A stretch of DNA of 64,000 nucleotides from positions 186,001 to 250,000 of the forward strand of contig NZ_FNZZ01000001.1 in NCBI RefSeq assembly GCF_900109565.1, in the 5' to 3' direction. Made by a program: the position numbers and the translations under genes. Positions 1 to 11,798 of this stretch are shown here, piece after piece (position 1 is the stretch's first letter; each line of letters starts with the position of its first letter). The DNA is from Sphingomonas palmae. GTDB lineage: Bacteria; Pseudomonadota; Alphaproteobacteria; Sphingomonadales; Sphingomonadaceae. The notes beneath the pieces are model-generated. The model worked only from the letters and a program-made list of their open reading frames with translations. It ran no database searches and had not been told where the DNA came from.

Positions 1-355
1 GCTCGCCGCCCGCCTGCCGGTGCGCGCCGAGCAGCCGCTCGATCCAGCCAGGCGCAATCGAGCCGAGCACGCCCAACCGGATCGTCTCCGCCGTCGCCGT
101 GTCGCCGACCGCGCGTTCGGCGGCGAGGAACCCCGCCTCAATCCGCCGCGCCTGCTCGGCCAGCAGCGTTCCCGCCTGCGTCACCTCGACCCGGCGATTG
201 CTGCGCCGGAACAGCGACTTTCCCAGCGTCTTCTCCAGCTTGGCGATCCCGACCGACAAAGTCGGCTGTGATACGTTGCAGGCCTCCGCGGCGCGCGAGA
301 AATTGCCACGGTCGATTACCGCCAGAAAGTAGCGCAGGTGATAGCGGTCGATCAT
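1..355 (-). CDS. LysR-family transcriptional regulator (N-terminal part; gene runs off the left edge)
   Basis: The visible 118 residues begin MIDRYHLRYFLAVIDRGNFS and continue through a winged helix-turn-helix with the LysR hallmark SQPTLSVGIAKLE (about residues 29-41), then the linker helix and the start of the effector-binding domain. The C-terminal two thirds lie outside the window. The gene is divergent from the leucine-catabolism operon, which LysR proteins commonly control from the shared intergenic region. Many bacterial liu/mcc operons use a MerR-type LiuR instead, so control of this operon is inference from position and from the palindrome that overlaps this gene's own start codon. 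The ATG at 353-355 is chosen because the HTH begins at the normal distance from it; no strong Shine-Dalgarno sequence is seen. Confidence 0.85.
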   Translation of the reverse strand, partial: MIDRYHLRYFLAVIDRGNFSRAAEACNVSQPTLSVGIAKLEKTLGKSLFRRSNRRVEVTQAGTLLAEQARRIEAGFLAAERAVGDTATAETIRLGVLGSIAPGWIERLLGAHRQAGGE

Positions 356-371
356 AGACGGTCTCTATGAT
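351..371. promoter_or_regulatory. Perfect palindrome, likely LysR-type operator
   Basis: ATCATAGA, five bases, then TCTATGAT: two perfectly matching 8-base arms. Its centre contains the T-N11-A pattern typical of LysR boxes (T at 355, A at 367). It covers the start codon of the lysR gene and lies about 70 bases upstream of the chosen start of the acyl-CoA dehydrogenase. Autorepression together with activation of the divergent operon is the usual LysR arrangement; that role is inferred here. Confidence 0.65.
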
Positions 372-440
372 GTGCTGCCCGAAACTTCAATTTTGCGCGA
401 GGCGCCGTCGGCTGGTACACCGCGCGCAAAGGAGAGGCCT

Positions 441-1607
441 GTGGCAGAAATGGACTTCGCGCTCGGCGACAATGCCGAGATGATCCGCGACACCACGCGG
501 CGGTTCGCGACCGACAAGATCGCGCCTCTGGCCGCGAAGATCGACGCCGACGACTGGTTTCCGCGCGACGAGCTGTGGCCCGCGATGGGCGAGCTCGGCC
601 TGCACGGCATCACCGTTGCGGAAGAGGACGGTGGACTCGGGCTCGGCTATCTCGAGCATGTCGTCGCGCAGGAAGAGGTCGCGCGCGCGTCCGCCTCGAT
701 CGGTCTGAGCTACGGTGCGCACTCGAATTTGTGCGTCAACCAGATCCGTCGCTGGGCGAGCGCAGAGCAGAAGGCGAAATACCTGCCCAAGCTGATCAGC
801 GGCGAGCATGTCGGCAGCCTCGCGATGTCGGAGGCGAATGCCGGCTCCGACGTCGTGTCGATGAAGCTTCGCGCGGAGAAGGTGCAGGGCGGCTACGTGC
901 TGAACGGCACCAAATTCTGGATCACCAACGCGCCCTACGCCGACACGCTCGTCGTCTACGCCAAAACGGGTGAGGGGTCGCGCGGCATCACCACCTTCCT
1001 GATCGAGAAGGACATGGCCGGTTTCGCGATCGGGCAGAAAATCGACAAGATGGGAATGCGCGGCTCGCCTACCGCCGAACTGGTATTCACCGACTGCGAG
1101 GTGCCTGACGAGAACGTGATGGGTCCCGTAAACGGCGGCGTTGGCGTGCTGATGAGCGGGCTCGATTACGAGCGCACCGTGCTCGCGGGCATCCAGCTCG
1201 GCGTCATGCAGGCGTGCCTTGACGTCGTGCTGCCGTACGTGCGCGAGCGGCAGCAGTTCGGCCAGCCGATCGGCGCGTTCCAGCTGATGCAGGCCAAGAT
1301 CGCCGACATGTACGTCGCGCTCAATTCCGCGCGCGCCTATGTGTACGCGGTCGCGCAGGCGTGCGATGCGGGCAAAACGACGCGCTTCGACGCGGCAGGC
1401 GCGATCCTGCTCGCCAGCGAGAGCGCGTTCAAGGTCGCGGGAGAGGCGGTGCAGGCGTTGGGTGGTGCGGGCTATACCAAGGACTGGCCGGTCGAGCGTT
1501 TCCTGCGCGATGCCAAGCTGCTCGACATCGGCGCTGGCACCAACGAGATCCGCCGCATGCTGATCGGTCGCGAGCTGATCGGCCACAACCCGCCGGTCGC
1601 GCAATGA
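441..1607 (+). CDS. ivd: Isovaleryl-CoA dehydrogenase
   Basis: An FAD-dependent acyl-CoA dehydrogenase of 388 residues that oxidises isovaleryl-CoA to 3-methylcrotonyl-CoA in leucine breakdown, passing electrons to ETF. It has the N-terminal helical domain, the middle beta domain ([22 protein letters not shown]) and the C-terminal helical domain ([38 protein letters not shown]). The likely catalytic base is Glu244 in the DYER motif, the isovaleryl-CoA dehydrogenase position rather than the later Glu used by short-chain enzymes. GTG at 441 is chosen because AAGGAG sits six bases before it; an in-frame ATG at 372 has no ribosome site. It overlaps the next gene by ATGA and is followed by both carboxylase subunits, which fixes the substrate. 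Confidence 0.9.
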   Translation: MAEMDFALGDNAEMIRDTTRRFATDKIAPLAAKIDADDWFPRDELWPAMGELGLHGITVAEEDGGLGLGYLEHVVAQEEVARASASIGLSYGAHSNLCVNQIRRWASAEQKAKYLPKLISGEHVGSLAMSEANAGSDVVSMKLRAEKVQGGYVLNGTKFWITNAPYADTLVVYAKTGEGSRGITTFLIEKDMAGFAIGQKIDKMGMRGSPTAELVFTDCEVPDENVMGPVNGGVGVLMSGLDYERTVLAGIQLGVMQACLDVVLPYVRERQQFGQPIGAFQLMQAKIADMYVALNSARAYVYAVAQACDAGKTTRFDAAGAILLASESAFKVAGEAVQALGGAGYTKDWPVERFLRDAKLLDIGAGTNEIRRMLIGRELIGHNPPVAQ

Positions 1608-3205
1608 GCGCTTCTCGGCTCGACACCAAGCTGTCGTCGGACGACGCGACGTTCCAGGCTAATCAGGCGCACAACCGTGCGCTCGCCGAAGAACTGCGCG
1701 ACCGCGTCGCCGATGCGGCGCTCGGCGGAGACCAGCGCGCGCGCGATCGCCACACGTCGCGTGGCAAGCTGCTGCCCCGCGACCGCGTCGAGCGCTTGCT
1801 CGATCCCGGCACCGCGTTCCTCGAGATCGGACAACTCGCCGCGAACGGCCTCTACGATGATCAGGTGCCGGGCGCCGGGCTGATCTGCGGCATCGGCACC
1901 GTGTCGGGCCGGCAGGTCATGATCGTGTGCAACGACGCCACCGTGAAGGGCGGCACTTACTATCCGCTGACCGTCAAGAAGCACCTTCGCGCGCAGGAGA
2001 TCGCGCAGGAGAATAGGCTGCCCTGCATCTATCTGGTCGACTCGGGCGGCGCTAACCTGCCGCATCAGGCCGAGGTGTTCCCCGATCGCGAGCATTTCGG
2101 CCGCATCTTCTTCAACCAGGCGAACATGTCGGCGTTGCAGATCCCGCAAATCGCCTGCGTGATGGGCAGCTGCACCGCGGGCGGTGCCTACGTGCCCGCG
2201 ATGAGCGACGAAACCGTAATCGTGCGAAACCAGGGCACGATCTTCCTCGCCGGGCCGCCGCTCGTGAAGGCGGCGACGGGTGAGGTGATCTCGGCAGAGG
2301 AACTGGGTGGTGCGGAAACGCACGGTCGCCGCTCGGGCGTCGTCGATCACGTGGCCGAGAACGACGATCACGCGCTCACGATCGTGCGCGACATCGTGTC
2401 GACGCTGCCCCCACCGCCCGCACCGACGATCAACCTCGCCGACGCGCGCGAGCCGATGTTCCCCGCCGACGACCTGTACGGCATCGTGCCGCAGGACGTG
2501 CGCGCACCCTATGACGTGCACGAGGTGATCGCGCGGCTGGTTGACGGCAGCGAGTTTCACGAGTTCAAGGCGCTCTACGGCACCAGCCTCGTCTGCGGCT
2601 TCGCGCACGTGCACGGAATGCCGGTCGCGATCCTCGCCAACAACGGCGTCTTGTTCAGCGAGTCGGCGCAGAAGGGCGCGCACTTCATCGAGCTCGCCTG
2701 CCAGCGCCGCGTGCCGCTGCTCTTCCTCCAGAACATTTCCGGCTTCATGGTCGGCGGCCGCTACGAGGCGGAAGGCATCGCCAAGCACGGCGCGAAGCTC
2801 GTCACCGCGGTCGCGACCGCCAGCGTGCCCAAGATCACGATCCTGATCGGCGGCAGCTTCGGTGCTGGGAACTACGGCATGTGCGGTCGCGCCTACTCGC
2901 CCCGTTTCCTGTTCAGCTGGCCCAACAGCCGCATCAGCGTGATGGGTGGCGAGCAGGCGGCAAGCGTGCTCGCGACCGTCCACCGCGACGCCGACAGCTG
3001 GACGCCCGAACAGGCGGAGGCGTTCAAGGCGCCCGTCCGGCAGAAGTACGAGGACGAGGGCAACCCCTATTACGCTACCGCGCGGCTGTGGGACGACGGC
3101 GTGATCGACCCCGCGCAGACCCGCGACGTGCTCGGCCTCGCACTAACCGCCTGCCTCAACGCGCCCGTCGAGCAGGCCCCCCGCTTCGGCGTGTTCCGGA
3201 TGTGA
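1604..3205 (+). CDS. mccB: Methylcrotonyl-CoA carboxylase beta (carboxyltransferase) subunit
   Basis: A 533-residue carboxyltransferase that moves CO2 from carboxybiotin to 3-methylcrotonyl-CoA, giving 3-methylglutaconyl-CoA. It has two crotonase-like halves. The N half carries [17 protein letters not shown] and [14 protein letters not shown]; the C half carries [25 protein letters not shown] and [16 protein letters not shown], typical of the MCC/GCC group. Geranyl-CoA carboxylase is the nearest alternative, but the isovaleryl-CoA dehydrogenase immediately upstream argues for MCC. The start overlaps the dehydrogenase stop (ATGA), so the two are probably translationally coupled. The alpha subunit starts 5 bases after the stop. 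Confidence 0.92.
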   Translation: MSASRLDTKLSSDDATFQANQAHNRALAEELRDRVADAALGGDQRARDRHTSRGKLLPRDRVERLLDPGTAFLEIGQLAANGLYDDQVPGAGLICGIGTVSGRQVMIVCNDATVKGGTYYPLTVKKHLRAQEIAQENRLPCIYLVDSGGANLPHQAEVFPDREHFGRIFFNQANMSALQIPQIACVMGSCTAGGAYVPAMSDETVIVRNQGTIFLAGPPLVKAATGEVISAEELGGAETHGRRSGVVDHVAENDDHALTIVRDIVSTLPPPPAPTINLADAREPMFPADDLYGIVPQDVRAPYDVHEVIARLVDGSEFHEFKALYGTSLVCGFAHVHGMPVAILANNGVLFSESAQKGAHFIELACQRRVPLLFLQNISGFMVGGRYEAEGIAKHGAKLVTAVATASVPKITILIGGSFGAGNYGMCGRAYSPRFLFSWPNSRISVMGGEQAASVLATVHRDADSWTPEQAEAFKAPVRQKYEDEGNPYYATARLWDDGVIDPAQTRDVLGLALTACLNAPVEQAPRFGVFRM

Positions 3206-3210
3206 CCCAG

Positions 3211-5052
3211 ATGATCCAATCGCTCCTTATCGCCAATCGCGGCGAGATCGCCTGCCGCATCATCCGCACCGCGCGTGCGCTCGGCATCCGCACGGTCGCG
3301 GTCTATTCCGACGCCGACGCCGATGCGCTCCACGTGCGGATGGCGGACGAGGCGGTGCACATCGGCCCGTCGCCCGCGCGCGAGAGCTACCTCGTCGGCG
3401 ACCGCATCATCGACGCCGCGCATGAGAGCGGGGCCGAGGCGATCCACCCGGGCTATGGCTTCCTAAGCGAGAATGCCGATTTCGCGCAGAGCGTGCTCGA
3501 CGCCGGGCTGGTCTGGGTCGGCCCGAACCCCCACAGCATTCGCGCGATGGGACTGAAGGACGCCGCCAAGGAGCGGATGATCGCGGCTGGCGTGCCCGTC
3601 ACCCCCGGCTACCTCGGCGCCGACCAGTCGCCCGAGCGGCTGCGCGCCGAGGCGGACGCGATCGGCTATCCCGTGCTCATCAAGGCGGTCGCGGGCGGCG
3701 GCGGCAAGGGGATGCGGCAGGTGGACGACGCCGCCGCCTTCGCCGACGCGCTGCAATCGTGCCAGCGCGAGGCCGCGTCCTCGTTCGGCGACGTTCGCGT
3801 GCTGATCGAAAAGTACATCCAAAGCCCCCGCCACATCGAGGTGCAGGTATTCGGCGACCGCCACGGCCAGGTCGTCCACCTGTTCGAGCGCGACTGCTCG
3901 CTCCAGCGCCGCCACCAAAAGGTGATCGAGGAAGCGCCCGCCCCCGGCATGGACGACGCCACCCGCGCGGCCGTCTGTGCCGCGGCGGTCAAGGCGGCGC
4001 AGGCGGTCGATTACGTCGGCGCCGGCACGATCGAGTTCATCGCCGACGCGTCCGAAGGCCTTCGCGCCGACCGCATCTGGTTCATGGAAATGAACACGCG
4101 GCTGCAGGTCGAGCATCCGGTGACCGAGGCGATCACCGGGCAGGATCTGGTCGAGTGGCAGCTCCGCGTCGCGAGCGGCGAGCCGCTGCCATGCACGCAA
4201 GCGGACCTGACGATTACCGGCCACGCGATCGAGGCGCGGCTCTACGCCGAGGACCCGGCGAAAGGCTTTCTGCCCTCGATCGGTACGCTGGAGGCGTTCG
4301 ACCTCGGCGAAGACGTACGCGTCGATACCGGTGTCGAGCAGGGCAGCGTCATCTCGCCCTTCTACGATCCGATGATCGCCAAGTTGATCGCGCATGGCGA
4401 GACGCGCGAGGACGCGCGCGAGCAACTCGCCGACGCACTCGACGAGGCGGTTGTGTGGCCGGTCCGCTCAAACGCGGGCTTTCTGGTCGAGGCGCTCGAC
4501 CACCCCGATTTCGCTGCCGGGCGCGTCGACACCGGGCTGATCGCGCGCGAGGGCGCTGGCTTGATGCCGCCCGCCTACCCGAGTGAGGAGGCCCTCACCG
4601 CCGCCGCGGCGGAGCTCGCCGGCCCCGCGCCGCTCGCCGGCTTCCGCCTGAACGCGGCCCCGCGCCGCGCCGCGCGCTTCCTTCTCGACGGTCAGGCGAT
4701 CGACATCGACTTCACCGATGCGGAGGATGCCGAGGAAGCTGTCACCACCAGCGTCCTCATCAGCGAGGGTGGCCAGACCTGGGCGCTCGCCCCCTTCCGC
4801 GCGAGCGGCGCGGCGGCGGGCGGTGCGGGCGACGGCGCGATCCTGTCGCCGATGCCCGGCCGCGTCATCGCGGTCGAGGTTGATGCCGGCGCGAGCGTGA
4901 CGAAGGGGCAGAAGCTGCTGACGTTAGAGGCGATGAAGATGGAACACAGCCTCGTCGCACCGTTCGACGGTATCGTCGCCGAACTCAATGCCGAGGCAGG
5001 CGGGCAGGTGACCGAGGGTGCACTGCTCGCGCGGATCGAGGCAGCCGACTAG
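3211..5052 (+). CDS. mccA: Methylcrotonyl-CoA carboxylase alpha (biotin carboxylase plus biotin carrier) subunit
   Basis: A 613-residue protein holding the ATP-dependent biotin carboxylase and the biotin carrier. It opens with IANRGEIACRIIRTARALGI, followed by the glycine-rich ATP-grasp loop KAVAGGGGKGMR, the catalytic region MEMNTRLQVEHPVTE, a BT-like linker of low conservation, and a C-terminal biotinyl domain with EAMKMEH, where Lys576 is the biotinylated residue about 37 residues from the end. No methylglutaconyl-CoA hydratase gene sits between mccB and mccA as it does in many liu operons. The operon ends here, converging on the NfeD/stomatin pair. Confidence 0.92.
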   Translation: MIQSLLIANRGEIACRIIRTARALGIRTVAVYSDADADALHVRMADEAVHIGPSPARESYLVGDRIIDAAHESGAEAIHPGYGFLSENADFAQSVLDAGLVWVGPNPHSIRAMGLKDAAKERMIAAGVPVTPGYLGADQSPERLRAEADAIGYPVLIKAVAGGGGKGMRQVDDAAAFADALQSCQREAASSFGDVRVLIEKYIQSPRHIEVQVFGDRHGQVVHLFERDCSLQRRHQKVIEEAPAPGMDDATRAAVCAAAVKAAQAVDYVGAGTIEFIADASEGLRADRIWFMEMNTRLQVEHPVTEAITGQDLVEWQLRVASGEPLPCTQADLTITGHAIEARLYAEDPAKGFLPSIGTLEAFDLGEDVRVDTGVEQGSVISPFYDPMIAKLIAHGETREDAREQLADALDEAVVWPVRSNAGFLVEALDHPDFAAGRVDTGLIAREGAGLMPPAYPSEEALTAAAAELAGPAPLAGFRLNAAPRRAARFLLDGQAIDIDFTDAEDAEEAVTTSVLISEGGQTWALAPFRASGAAAGGAGDGAILSPMPGRVIAVEVDAGASVTKGQKLLTLEAMKMEHSLVAPFDGIVAELNAEAGGQVTEGALLARIEAAD

Positions 5053-5082
5053 ACGGGCGATCAAGCCGCATTCGAGTGCCGG

Positions 5083-5532
5083 TCACTCGTCGAGCGGCTC
5101 CACCACCAGCACGCCCGCGTCGACCGCGACCACCCGCGCCCGAGTTCCCACCGCCAGCTCCGGCCCGCGCGCCGGCCACGTGCCGTCGCCCAGCGTCACG
5201 CGACCGGACCCATGCTCGATCGCGCGCTCGACCGTCACCACGGCGCCGACCAGTCGCGCGGCCGGATCGTTCAACCGCGCGGCGTCACCCTCAACCGGAT
5301 AGTCGCGGTACCAGCGTCGCCCGATCAGCACGGTGACCACGCTCCACGCCGCGAAGGCACCGATCTGCGCGGCAATCGGCAGGTCGGGGAGCGCCAGCAG
5401 CGCCACTCCGACGATCGCCGCCGCCACCGCGACGAAGACGAGGAACACGCCGGGGATCGCCAGTTCGGCGATGCCGAGCAGCAGCGCCGCGATCAGCCAC
5501 GCGCCCGCGCCACCGAAATCACCGATGTTCAT
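5083..5532 (-). CDS. NfeD-family membrane protein (short form)
   Basis: 149 residues. The first 75 or so form two or three hydrophobic helices ([47 protein letters not shown]). The rest is a small soluble beta domain of the NfeD OB-fold type ([40 protein letters not shown]). It lacks the ClpP-like protease domain of long NfeD. Short NfeD proteins pair with stomatin-type proteins in membrane microdomains, and this gene overlaps the upstream stomatin gene by four bases (ATGA). The precise biochemical role of the pair is not established. Confidence 0.85.
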   Translation of the reverse strand: MNIGDFGGAGAWLIAALLLGIAELAIPGVFLVFVAVAAAIVGVALLALPDLPIAAQIGAFAAWSVVTVLIGRRWYRDYPVEGDAARLNDPAARLVGAVVTVERAIEHGSGRVTLGDGTWPARGPELAVGTRARVVAVDAGVLVVEPLDE

Positions 5533-6533
5533 TCCTGATCAGCCGCGCCCCCACCGATCCGGGGCACGCTGGCGGTCGCGTCACGCGCCGGCTTGTCCTT
5601 CTTCGCGCCCGTCGGGTTCTGCGGCGAGAGGGCGTCGCGCGCCAGCTCGCCGATGCCGCCCAGCGTACCGATCAGCTGCGTCGCCTCGACCGGGAACAGG
5701 ATCGTCTTGGCATTGGGGCTGGTCGCAAACTTGCCGACCGCCTCGACGTATTTCTGCGCGATGAAATAGTTGAGCGACTGCGTGCCGCCGCTCTCGATCG
5801 CTTCCGACACGACCTGTGTCGCGCGCGCCTCCGCCTCGGCCGCACGTTCGCGCGCTTCCGCATCGCGGTACGCCGACTCGCGCCGTCCCTCGGCTTCCAA
5901 AATGCGCGCCTGCTTCTGCCCCTCGGCGCGCAGGATCTCCGACGCGCGGCTACCTTCGGCCTCCAGGATGTTGGCGCGCTTCTCACGCTCGGCCTTCATC
6001 TGGCGTCCCATCGCGGAAACGATGTCGGCGGGCGGCCGGATATCCTTGATCTCGACGCGGGTAATCTTGACGCCCCAGGGCACCGTCGCATGATCGACGA
6101 CGGACAGCAGCCGCGCATTGATCTCGTCGCGCTTCGACAGCGTCTCGTCCAAGTCCATCGAACCCATGACGGTACGCAGGTTGGTGGTGGTCAGCTGCAG
6201 CAGCGCGACGTACAGGTCGGACACCTCGTACGCCGCCTTGGGCGCGTCGAGCACCTGAAAGAACACGACGCCGTCGGTCGAGACGATCGCATTGTCCTTG
6301 GTGATGATCTCCTGACCCGGAATGTCGATCACCTGTTCCATCATGTTCACCTTGCGGCCGACCCGGTAGAAGAAGGCGGGATAGAAGTTGAACCCGGGCG
6401 AGGCGGTGGTGGTGTAGCGGCCGAAATGCTCGATCGTGTACTGGTAACCCTGGCGCACGATCTTGATGCTGCTCATCAGGTAGAACAGCACGAGCACGAG
6501 CAACAGCGCGGCAATCGTCGTCAGCATTTCCAA
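5529..6533 (-). CDS. SPFH/band 7 (stomatin, QmcA-like) membrane scaffold protein
   Basis: 334 residues. One N-terminal membrane helix (about residues 5-25) is followed by the SPFH domain ([52 protein letters not shown]). A long charged coiled coil (about residues 190-260) follows, in which variants of ILEAEG/ILRAEG recur three times. The C-terminal 70 residues are low complexity. Family members oligomerise into cage-like assemblies on the inner membrane and modulate proteases and membrane fluidity. The first gene of a two-gene unit with NfeD, it is divergent from guaB with 115 bases between the starts. Confidence 0.9.
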   Translation of the reverse strand: MEMLTTIAALLLVLVLFYLMSSIKIVRQGYQYTIEHFGRYTTTASPGFNFYPAFFYRVGRKVNMMEQVIDIPGQEIITKDNAIVSTDGVVFFQVLDAPKAAYEVSDLYVALLQLTTTNLRTVMGSMDLDETLSKRDEINARLLSVVDHATVPWGVKITRVEIKDIRPPADIVSAMGRQMKAEREKRANILEAEGSRASEILRAEGQKQARILEAEGRRESAYRDAEARERAAEAEARATQVVSEAIESGGTQSLNYFIAQKYVEAVGKFATSPNAKTILFPVEATQLIGTLGGIGELARDALSPQNPTGAKKDKPARDATASVPRIGGGAADQE

Positions 6534-6561
6534 CCCCCAACCGTGTGTCGCCCGATCATAG

Positions 6562-8106
<1,545 letters not shown>

Positions 8107-8239
8107 GGCAGCGGCTGTCCTACGCAGCTAAACTCTGTCACCGCGGCGGGCGTGATTATCCTGTCCCCTCGCGCGCACGCCCGCGCGCACATGTGTAGGG
8201 CTGTGACTTTAGTGACTTTCCGATGACCGTTGCTGCCCG

Positions 8240-9415
8240 ATGACTCCCGCCGCCCGGACCCAGGCCGCAATCGACCTGCTCGACGCCATCATCGTCGCGG
8301 CGGCTGAGGGCGGCGCTGCCGCCGACACGCTGATCACGCGTTACTTCGCACAGCGCCGCTACGCCGGGTCGAAGGACCGCCGCGCGGTGCGCGAACTCGT
8401 CTACGCCGCGGTCCGCCTGCTCGGCGAACGCCCGGCCTCCGGTCGTGCCGCGATGGTCGCACTCGCCAAGACCGACCCGGTGATCGCGGCCACGTTCGAC
8501 GGCTCGACCCACGCGCCGACTCCGATCGACGCTGGTGAGCCGACCGCCGCACCGGGGATCGCTCCGGCCTGGCTTCGCGAACGTCTCTCCGCATCCGGGC
8601 TCGACGATGCCGAGCAGGTAGCGTTGACCGGCCGCGCGCCGCTCGACGTGCGCGTTAACCGCTTGCGCGCCACAACCAATGAGGTCGCATCCGAGTTGCC
8701 CGGTGCCGCCCCGATCACCGGTCTCGCCGATGCGCTTCGGCTCACCGCGGGCACCGATCTCGCACCGTTTGCTGGACGAGTCGAGGTACAGGATGCTGGC
8801 AGCCAGTCAGTAACGCTCGCCGTCGACGCGCGCGCCGGCCAGACCGTGATCGATCTATGCGCCGGGGCAGGCGGAAAGAGCCTCGCGCTCGCCGCTGCGA
8901 TGGAGAACCAAGGTCGCATCGTCGCATCCGATGTCGACCGCGCACGGCTGCGGCGGCTCGAACCGCGCGCGGCGGCGGCTGGCGCGACGATCATCAAGCC
9001 GCTGCTGCTCGACGCCGGACGCGAGGTCGATGCGCTCGCTTCGATCGCAGGGCAGGCGGACACCGTGCTGATCGACGCACCCTGCTCGGGCACCGGCACG
9101 TGGCGGCGCAATCCCGAGGCGCGCTGGCGGCTCACGCCTGCACGCATCGATCGCTTCGTCGCGACCCAGCGCCACGTGCTCGCGCTCGGGGTTCCGCTGG
9201 TCAAACCGGGCGGCGCGCTCGTCTACATCGTCTGTTCGCTGCTCGACGCGGAAGGACGCGATCAGGTGGACGCCTTCCTCTCGGCGCATCCCGGCTGGCA
9301 GGCAGAGGCATTGTCATTGCCGTTCGGGCGAGCGCATGGTCGCGGGTTCCGGCTCACGCCCGCGCACGACGACACCGACGGCTTTTTTGTCGCGCGCCTC
9401 CGGGCACCGTGCTAA
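8240..9415 (+). CDS. RsmB/NOP2-family rRNA (cytosine-5) methyltransferase
   Basis: 391 residues. An N-terminal NusB-like helical RNA-binding region (about 1-140) precedes a Rossmann methyltransferase. The SAM site is VIDLCAGAGGKSLALAA. Motif IV is DAPCSGTGTWRRNPEARW with Cys282, and motif VI is VYIVCSLLDAEG with Cys332, the two cysteines that act in release and catalysis in m5C enzymes. The closest characterised relative is RsmB (16S rRNA C967). Because several paralogues exist in alphaproteobacteria, the exact target base is inference. It reads in the same direction as guaB. Confidence 0.85.
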   Translation: MTPAARTQAAIDLLDAIIVAAAEGGAAADTLITRYFAQRRYAGSKDRRAVRELVYAAVRLLGERPASGRAAMVALAKTDPVIAATFDGSTHAPTPIDAGEPTAAPGIAPAWLRERLSASGLDDAEQVALTGRAPLDVRVNRLRATTNEVASELPGAAPITGLADALRLTAGTDLAPFAGRVEVQDAGSQSVTLAVDARAGQTVIDLCAGAGGKSLALAAAMENQGRIVASDVDRARLRRLEPRAAAAGATIIKPLLLDAGREVDALASIAGQADTVLIDAPCSGTGTWRRNPEARWRLTPARIDRFVATQRHVLALGVPLVKPGGALVYIVCSLLDAEGRDQVDAFLSAHPGWQAEALSLPFGRAHGRGFRLTPAHDDTDGFFVARLRAPC

Positions 9416-9448
9416 TTCGTTGAAACAGTGCCGAAGCTGGAGCCGATC

Positions 9449-9961
9449 ATGCGTTTTACTTCCGTCGCCGTCGCGCTCGGGCTGGCAGCGGCCTCCATCT
9501 CGACCTCGCTCTATGGCCAGCGTCCCGACGATCAGATCGACCCGCGCAGCACCGCGCTGATGAAGCAGGGGGAGAGCGCACGCGCCGCGGGCAATCTCGA
9601 CGGCGCGACCGACCTGCTCGAAACCGCGCTCGCGGTCGATCCGCGCAACCGTCAGGCGTTCGTCGTGCTGGCGCAGGTGTCCGAGGCGCGCGGCCTGCCC
9701 GGCAAGGCGATCCGCCTCTACCGCGAGGCGCTGATGTTGGAGCCCAACGACGTCGACGCGCTCAGCGGGCAGGGTGAGGCGATGGTCGCGAAGGGCGCGG
9801 TCGAGCGCGCCAAGCAGAATCTCGCGCGCGTCCGCACGCTCTGCAAGGGTCAGTGCCCGCAGGCGACCGCACTCGCCGCCCGCATCGCCAAGGGTCCGCC
9901 GATCACCACCGCTCAGGTGAGCGCGCCCGTCGGCGTCAACACAACGACCGCGAAGGACTGA
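9449..9961 (+). CDS. Exported tetratricopeptide-repeat protein
   Basis: 170 residues. The ATG at 9449 is preferred over the GTG at 9428 because it has TGGAG six bases upstream and gives a clean signal peptide ([20 protein letters not shown], then a probable cleavage near LYGQ). The mature part has three TPR-like helical pairs: [59 protein letters not shown] and [22 protein letters not shown]. Two cysteines (in [11 protein letters not shown]) could form a disulfide. It is predicted periplasmic. The partner is unknown; TPR proteins of this kind are adaptors. It converges on rsmA with only 4 bases between. Confidence 0.75.
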   Translation: MRFTSVAVALGLAAASISTSLYGQRPDDQIDPRSTALMKQGESARAAGNLDGATDLLETALAVDPRNRQAFVVLAQVSEARGLPGKAIRLYREALMLEPNDVDALSGQGEAMVAKGAVERAKQNLARVRTLCKGQCPQATALAARIAKGPPITTAQVSAPVGVNTTTAKD

Positions 9962-9965
9962 CCGC

Positions 9966-10793
9966 CTAGCTCAGCCGTCGCGCGATTGCGACGAACTCGG
10001 CCACCGACACGGTTTCCGCCCGCCGCGTCGGATCGATACCTTCGGCCTCCAGCGCATCAAGTGCGCCGGCGACGCCGCGAAGGCTCTGCCGCAGCATCTT
10101 GCGCCGCTGCCCGAACGCCGCCGCGGTGACGCGTTCCAGCATGTCGAGGCGGACGCCGGCCGGTTCCTCGCTCGGGGTAATGTGGACGACCGCCGACATC
10201 ACCTTGGGCGGCGGCGTAAAGGCGGAGCGATGCACCGGCATCGCCAGCTTCGCCGCCGACCGCCACTGCGATAGCACCGCTAGCCGGCCGTAAGCGTCGC
10301 TCGCCACCGGCGCCACGATCCGGTCGGCGACCTCGCGCTGGAACATCAGCGTCAGCGACTGCCACCACGGCGCCCACTCGGCCGACAGCCACCCGACGAG
10401 CAAGGGGGTACCGACGTTGTAGGGCAAGTTGGACACGATGTGCGGCTTGCCATCGAACAGCGACCGCGCGTCGACCTCGGTCGCGTCGCCCTCGATGAGG
10501 CGCAGTTTGCCGGGAAATGCCGTCTCCAGTTCGGCCAGCGCAGGGATGCAGCGCCGGTCGCGCTCGATCGCGGTCACCCGTGCGCCGGTTGCGAGCAGCG
10601 CACGCGTCAGCCCGCCGGGTCCGGGTCCGACCTCCAGTACCTCCTGATCGTCAAGGTCACCCGGAATGCGCGCGATCCGCCCGAGCAGTTGCGCATCGAA
10701 CAGGAAGTTCTGACCGAGTGCCTTGGACGCATTTAATCCGAAGCGGGCGATCACCTCGCGCAGCGGCGGCAGATCGACCGCAGGCGTGGTCAC
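9966..10793 (-). CDS. rsmA: 16S rRNA (adenine-1518/1519-N6) dimethyltransferase
   Basis: 275 residues; the KsgA/RsmA enzyme that dimethylates two adjacent adenines in helix 45 of 16S rRNA late in 30S assembly. ALGQNFLFD, the SAM site [19 protein letters not shown], the catalytic [11 protein letters not shown] and the C-terminal helical domain ([14 protein letters not shown]) are all present. The start is GTG: one at 10793 gives a four-base GTGA overlap with the pdxA stop, while another at 10799 would give a ten-base overlap; the former is preferred by family N-termini. Last gene of the lptD-surA-pdxA-rsmA operon, whose order matches that of E. coli. Confidence 0.95.
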   Translation of the reverse strand: MTTPAVDLPPLREVIARFGLNASKALGQNFLFDAQLLGRIARIPGDLDDQEVLEVGPGPGGLTRALLATGARVTAIERDRRCIPALAELETAFPGKLRLIEGDATEVDARSLFDGKPHIVSNLPYNVGTPLLVGWLSAEWAPWWQSLTLMFQREVADRIVAPVASDAYGRLAVLSQWRSAAKLAMPVHRSAFTPPPKVMSAVVHITPSEEPAGVRLDMLERVTAAAFGQRRKMLRQSLRGVAGALDALEAEGIDPTRRAETVSVAEFVAIARRLS

Positions 10794-11791
10794 TTGCACG
10801 CCGCGGCGTAGCGTTGACGGTTGCTCGCCGCAGCATCGGCCACCGCGATCGCGGCGATCATCGCGCCCGGGTGCGCCTTGTTCTGTCCCGCGATCCCGAA
10901 GGCGGTACCATGATCGGGCGACGTGCGGACGATCGGCAGTCCGAGCGTGATGTTGACGCCCTCGTCGAAATGCAGCGTCTTGAGCGGCACCAGCGCCTGG
11001 TCGTGGTAGCAGCAGATCGCGGCATCGTAACGCACGCGCGCACGCGGGTGGAACATCGTATCGGCGGCGAGTGGTCCGTCGATGTCGATGCCCTCGTGGC
11101 GCAATTGCGCGATCGCGGGCTCGATCACCTCGATCTCCTCACGCCCCAAGGCGCCACTCTCACCGGCATGCGGGTTGAGCCCGGCGAAGGCTAGCCGCGG
11201 TCGCGCGATGCCGAAGTTCTTGGCAAGGCCGCGTGCGGTCACGCGCACCTTCGCCAGGATCAGCTCGAAACTGAGCAGCCCGGGAACGGCAGCCAAGGGA
11301 ACGTGCGTGGTGATCGGCACGACGCGCAATTCCGGGCCGGCGAGCATCATCACTGCATTCTCGCGCGCAACGCCGCAGCGCTCGGCGACGAACTCGGTCT
11401 GCCCAGGATGGGTAAAGCCGACATGGTACAGCTGCGCCTTGCCGACCGGCGCGGTGACAAGCGCGCGCGCCGCGCCTGATTGCGCCAGTCCCGTCGCGGT
11501 TTCGAGCGCGTGGAACGCCGCCCGCGCGCCGTCGGCACTCGGTTGACCCGGCACGACCACGCCCGCGTCGTGCAGGCTTAGCACCGGCAGCGCCTCGTCA
11601 AACGTGCGTCTCGCGTCGCGCAGGTCGTCGATCCGCGCGATCGGGCCCTGCCACACCGCCTCGATCGCGCGCGCGTCGCCCACGACGACGAACGGCGGCA
11701 ACGCGTGCGTGCCGCGCGCTTCCCAAGCCTTGGCGATCGTCTCCGGCCCGACACCGGCCGGATCGCCCATTGCGACGACGAGCGGCGTCAC
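10790..11791 (-). CDS. pdxA: 4-hydroxythreonine-4-phosphate dehydrogenase
   Basis: 333 residues; oxidises 4-phosphohydroxy-L-threonine in the DXP-dependent pathway to pyridoxal phosphate. [16 protein letters not shown] at the N-terminus, [33 protein letters not shown] and the metal-site histidine region [12 protein letters not shown] are all intact, as is the C-terminal [14 protein letters not shown]. Length is normal. It sits between surA (7-base gap) and rsmA (overlap), the conserved position seen in many proteobacteria. Confidence 0.96.
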   Translation of the reverse strand: MTPLVVAMGDPAGVGPETIAKAWEARGTHALPPFVVVGDARAIEAVWQGPIARIDDLRDARRTFDEALPVLSLHDAGVVVPGQPSADGARAAFHALETATGLAQSGAARALVTAPVGKAQLYHVGFTHPGQTEFVAERCGVARENAVMMLAGPELRVVPITTHVPLAAVPGLLSFELILAKVRVTARGLAKNFGIARPRLAFAGLNPHAGESGALGREEIEVIEPAIAQLRHEGIDIDGPLAADTMFHPRARVRYDAAICCYHDQALVPLKTLHFDEGVNITLGLPIVRTSPDHGTAFGIAGQNKAHPGAMIAAIAVADAAASNRQRYAAACK

Positions 11792-11798
11792 GGCCGCG

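Noticed and set aside
8171-8188. GCGCGC-N6-GCGCGC hairpin downstream of guaB
   Set aside because: Six-base stem of alternating GC with no T-run, expected by chance in such GC-rich DNA; not called as a terminator.
8203-8219. Direct repeat GTGACTTT, twice, before the rRNA methylase gene
   Set aside because: Only two copies of eight bases; no known binding motif and no further support.
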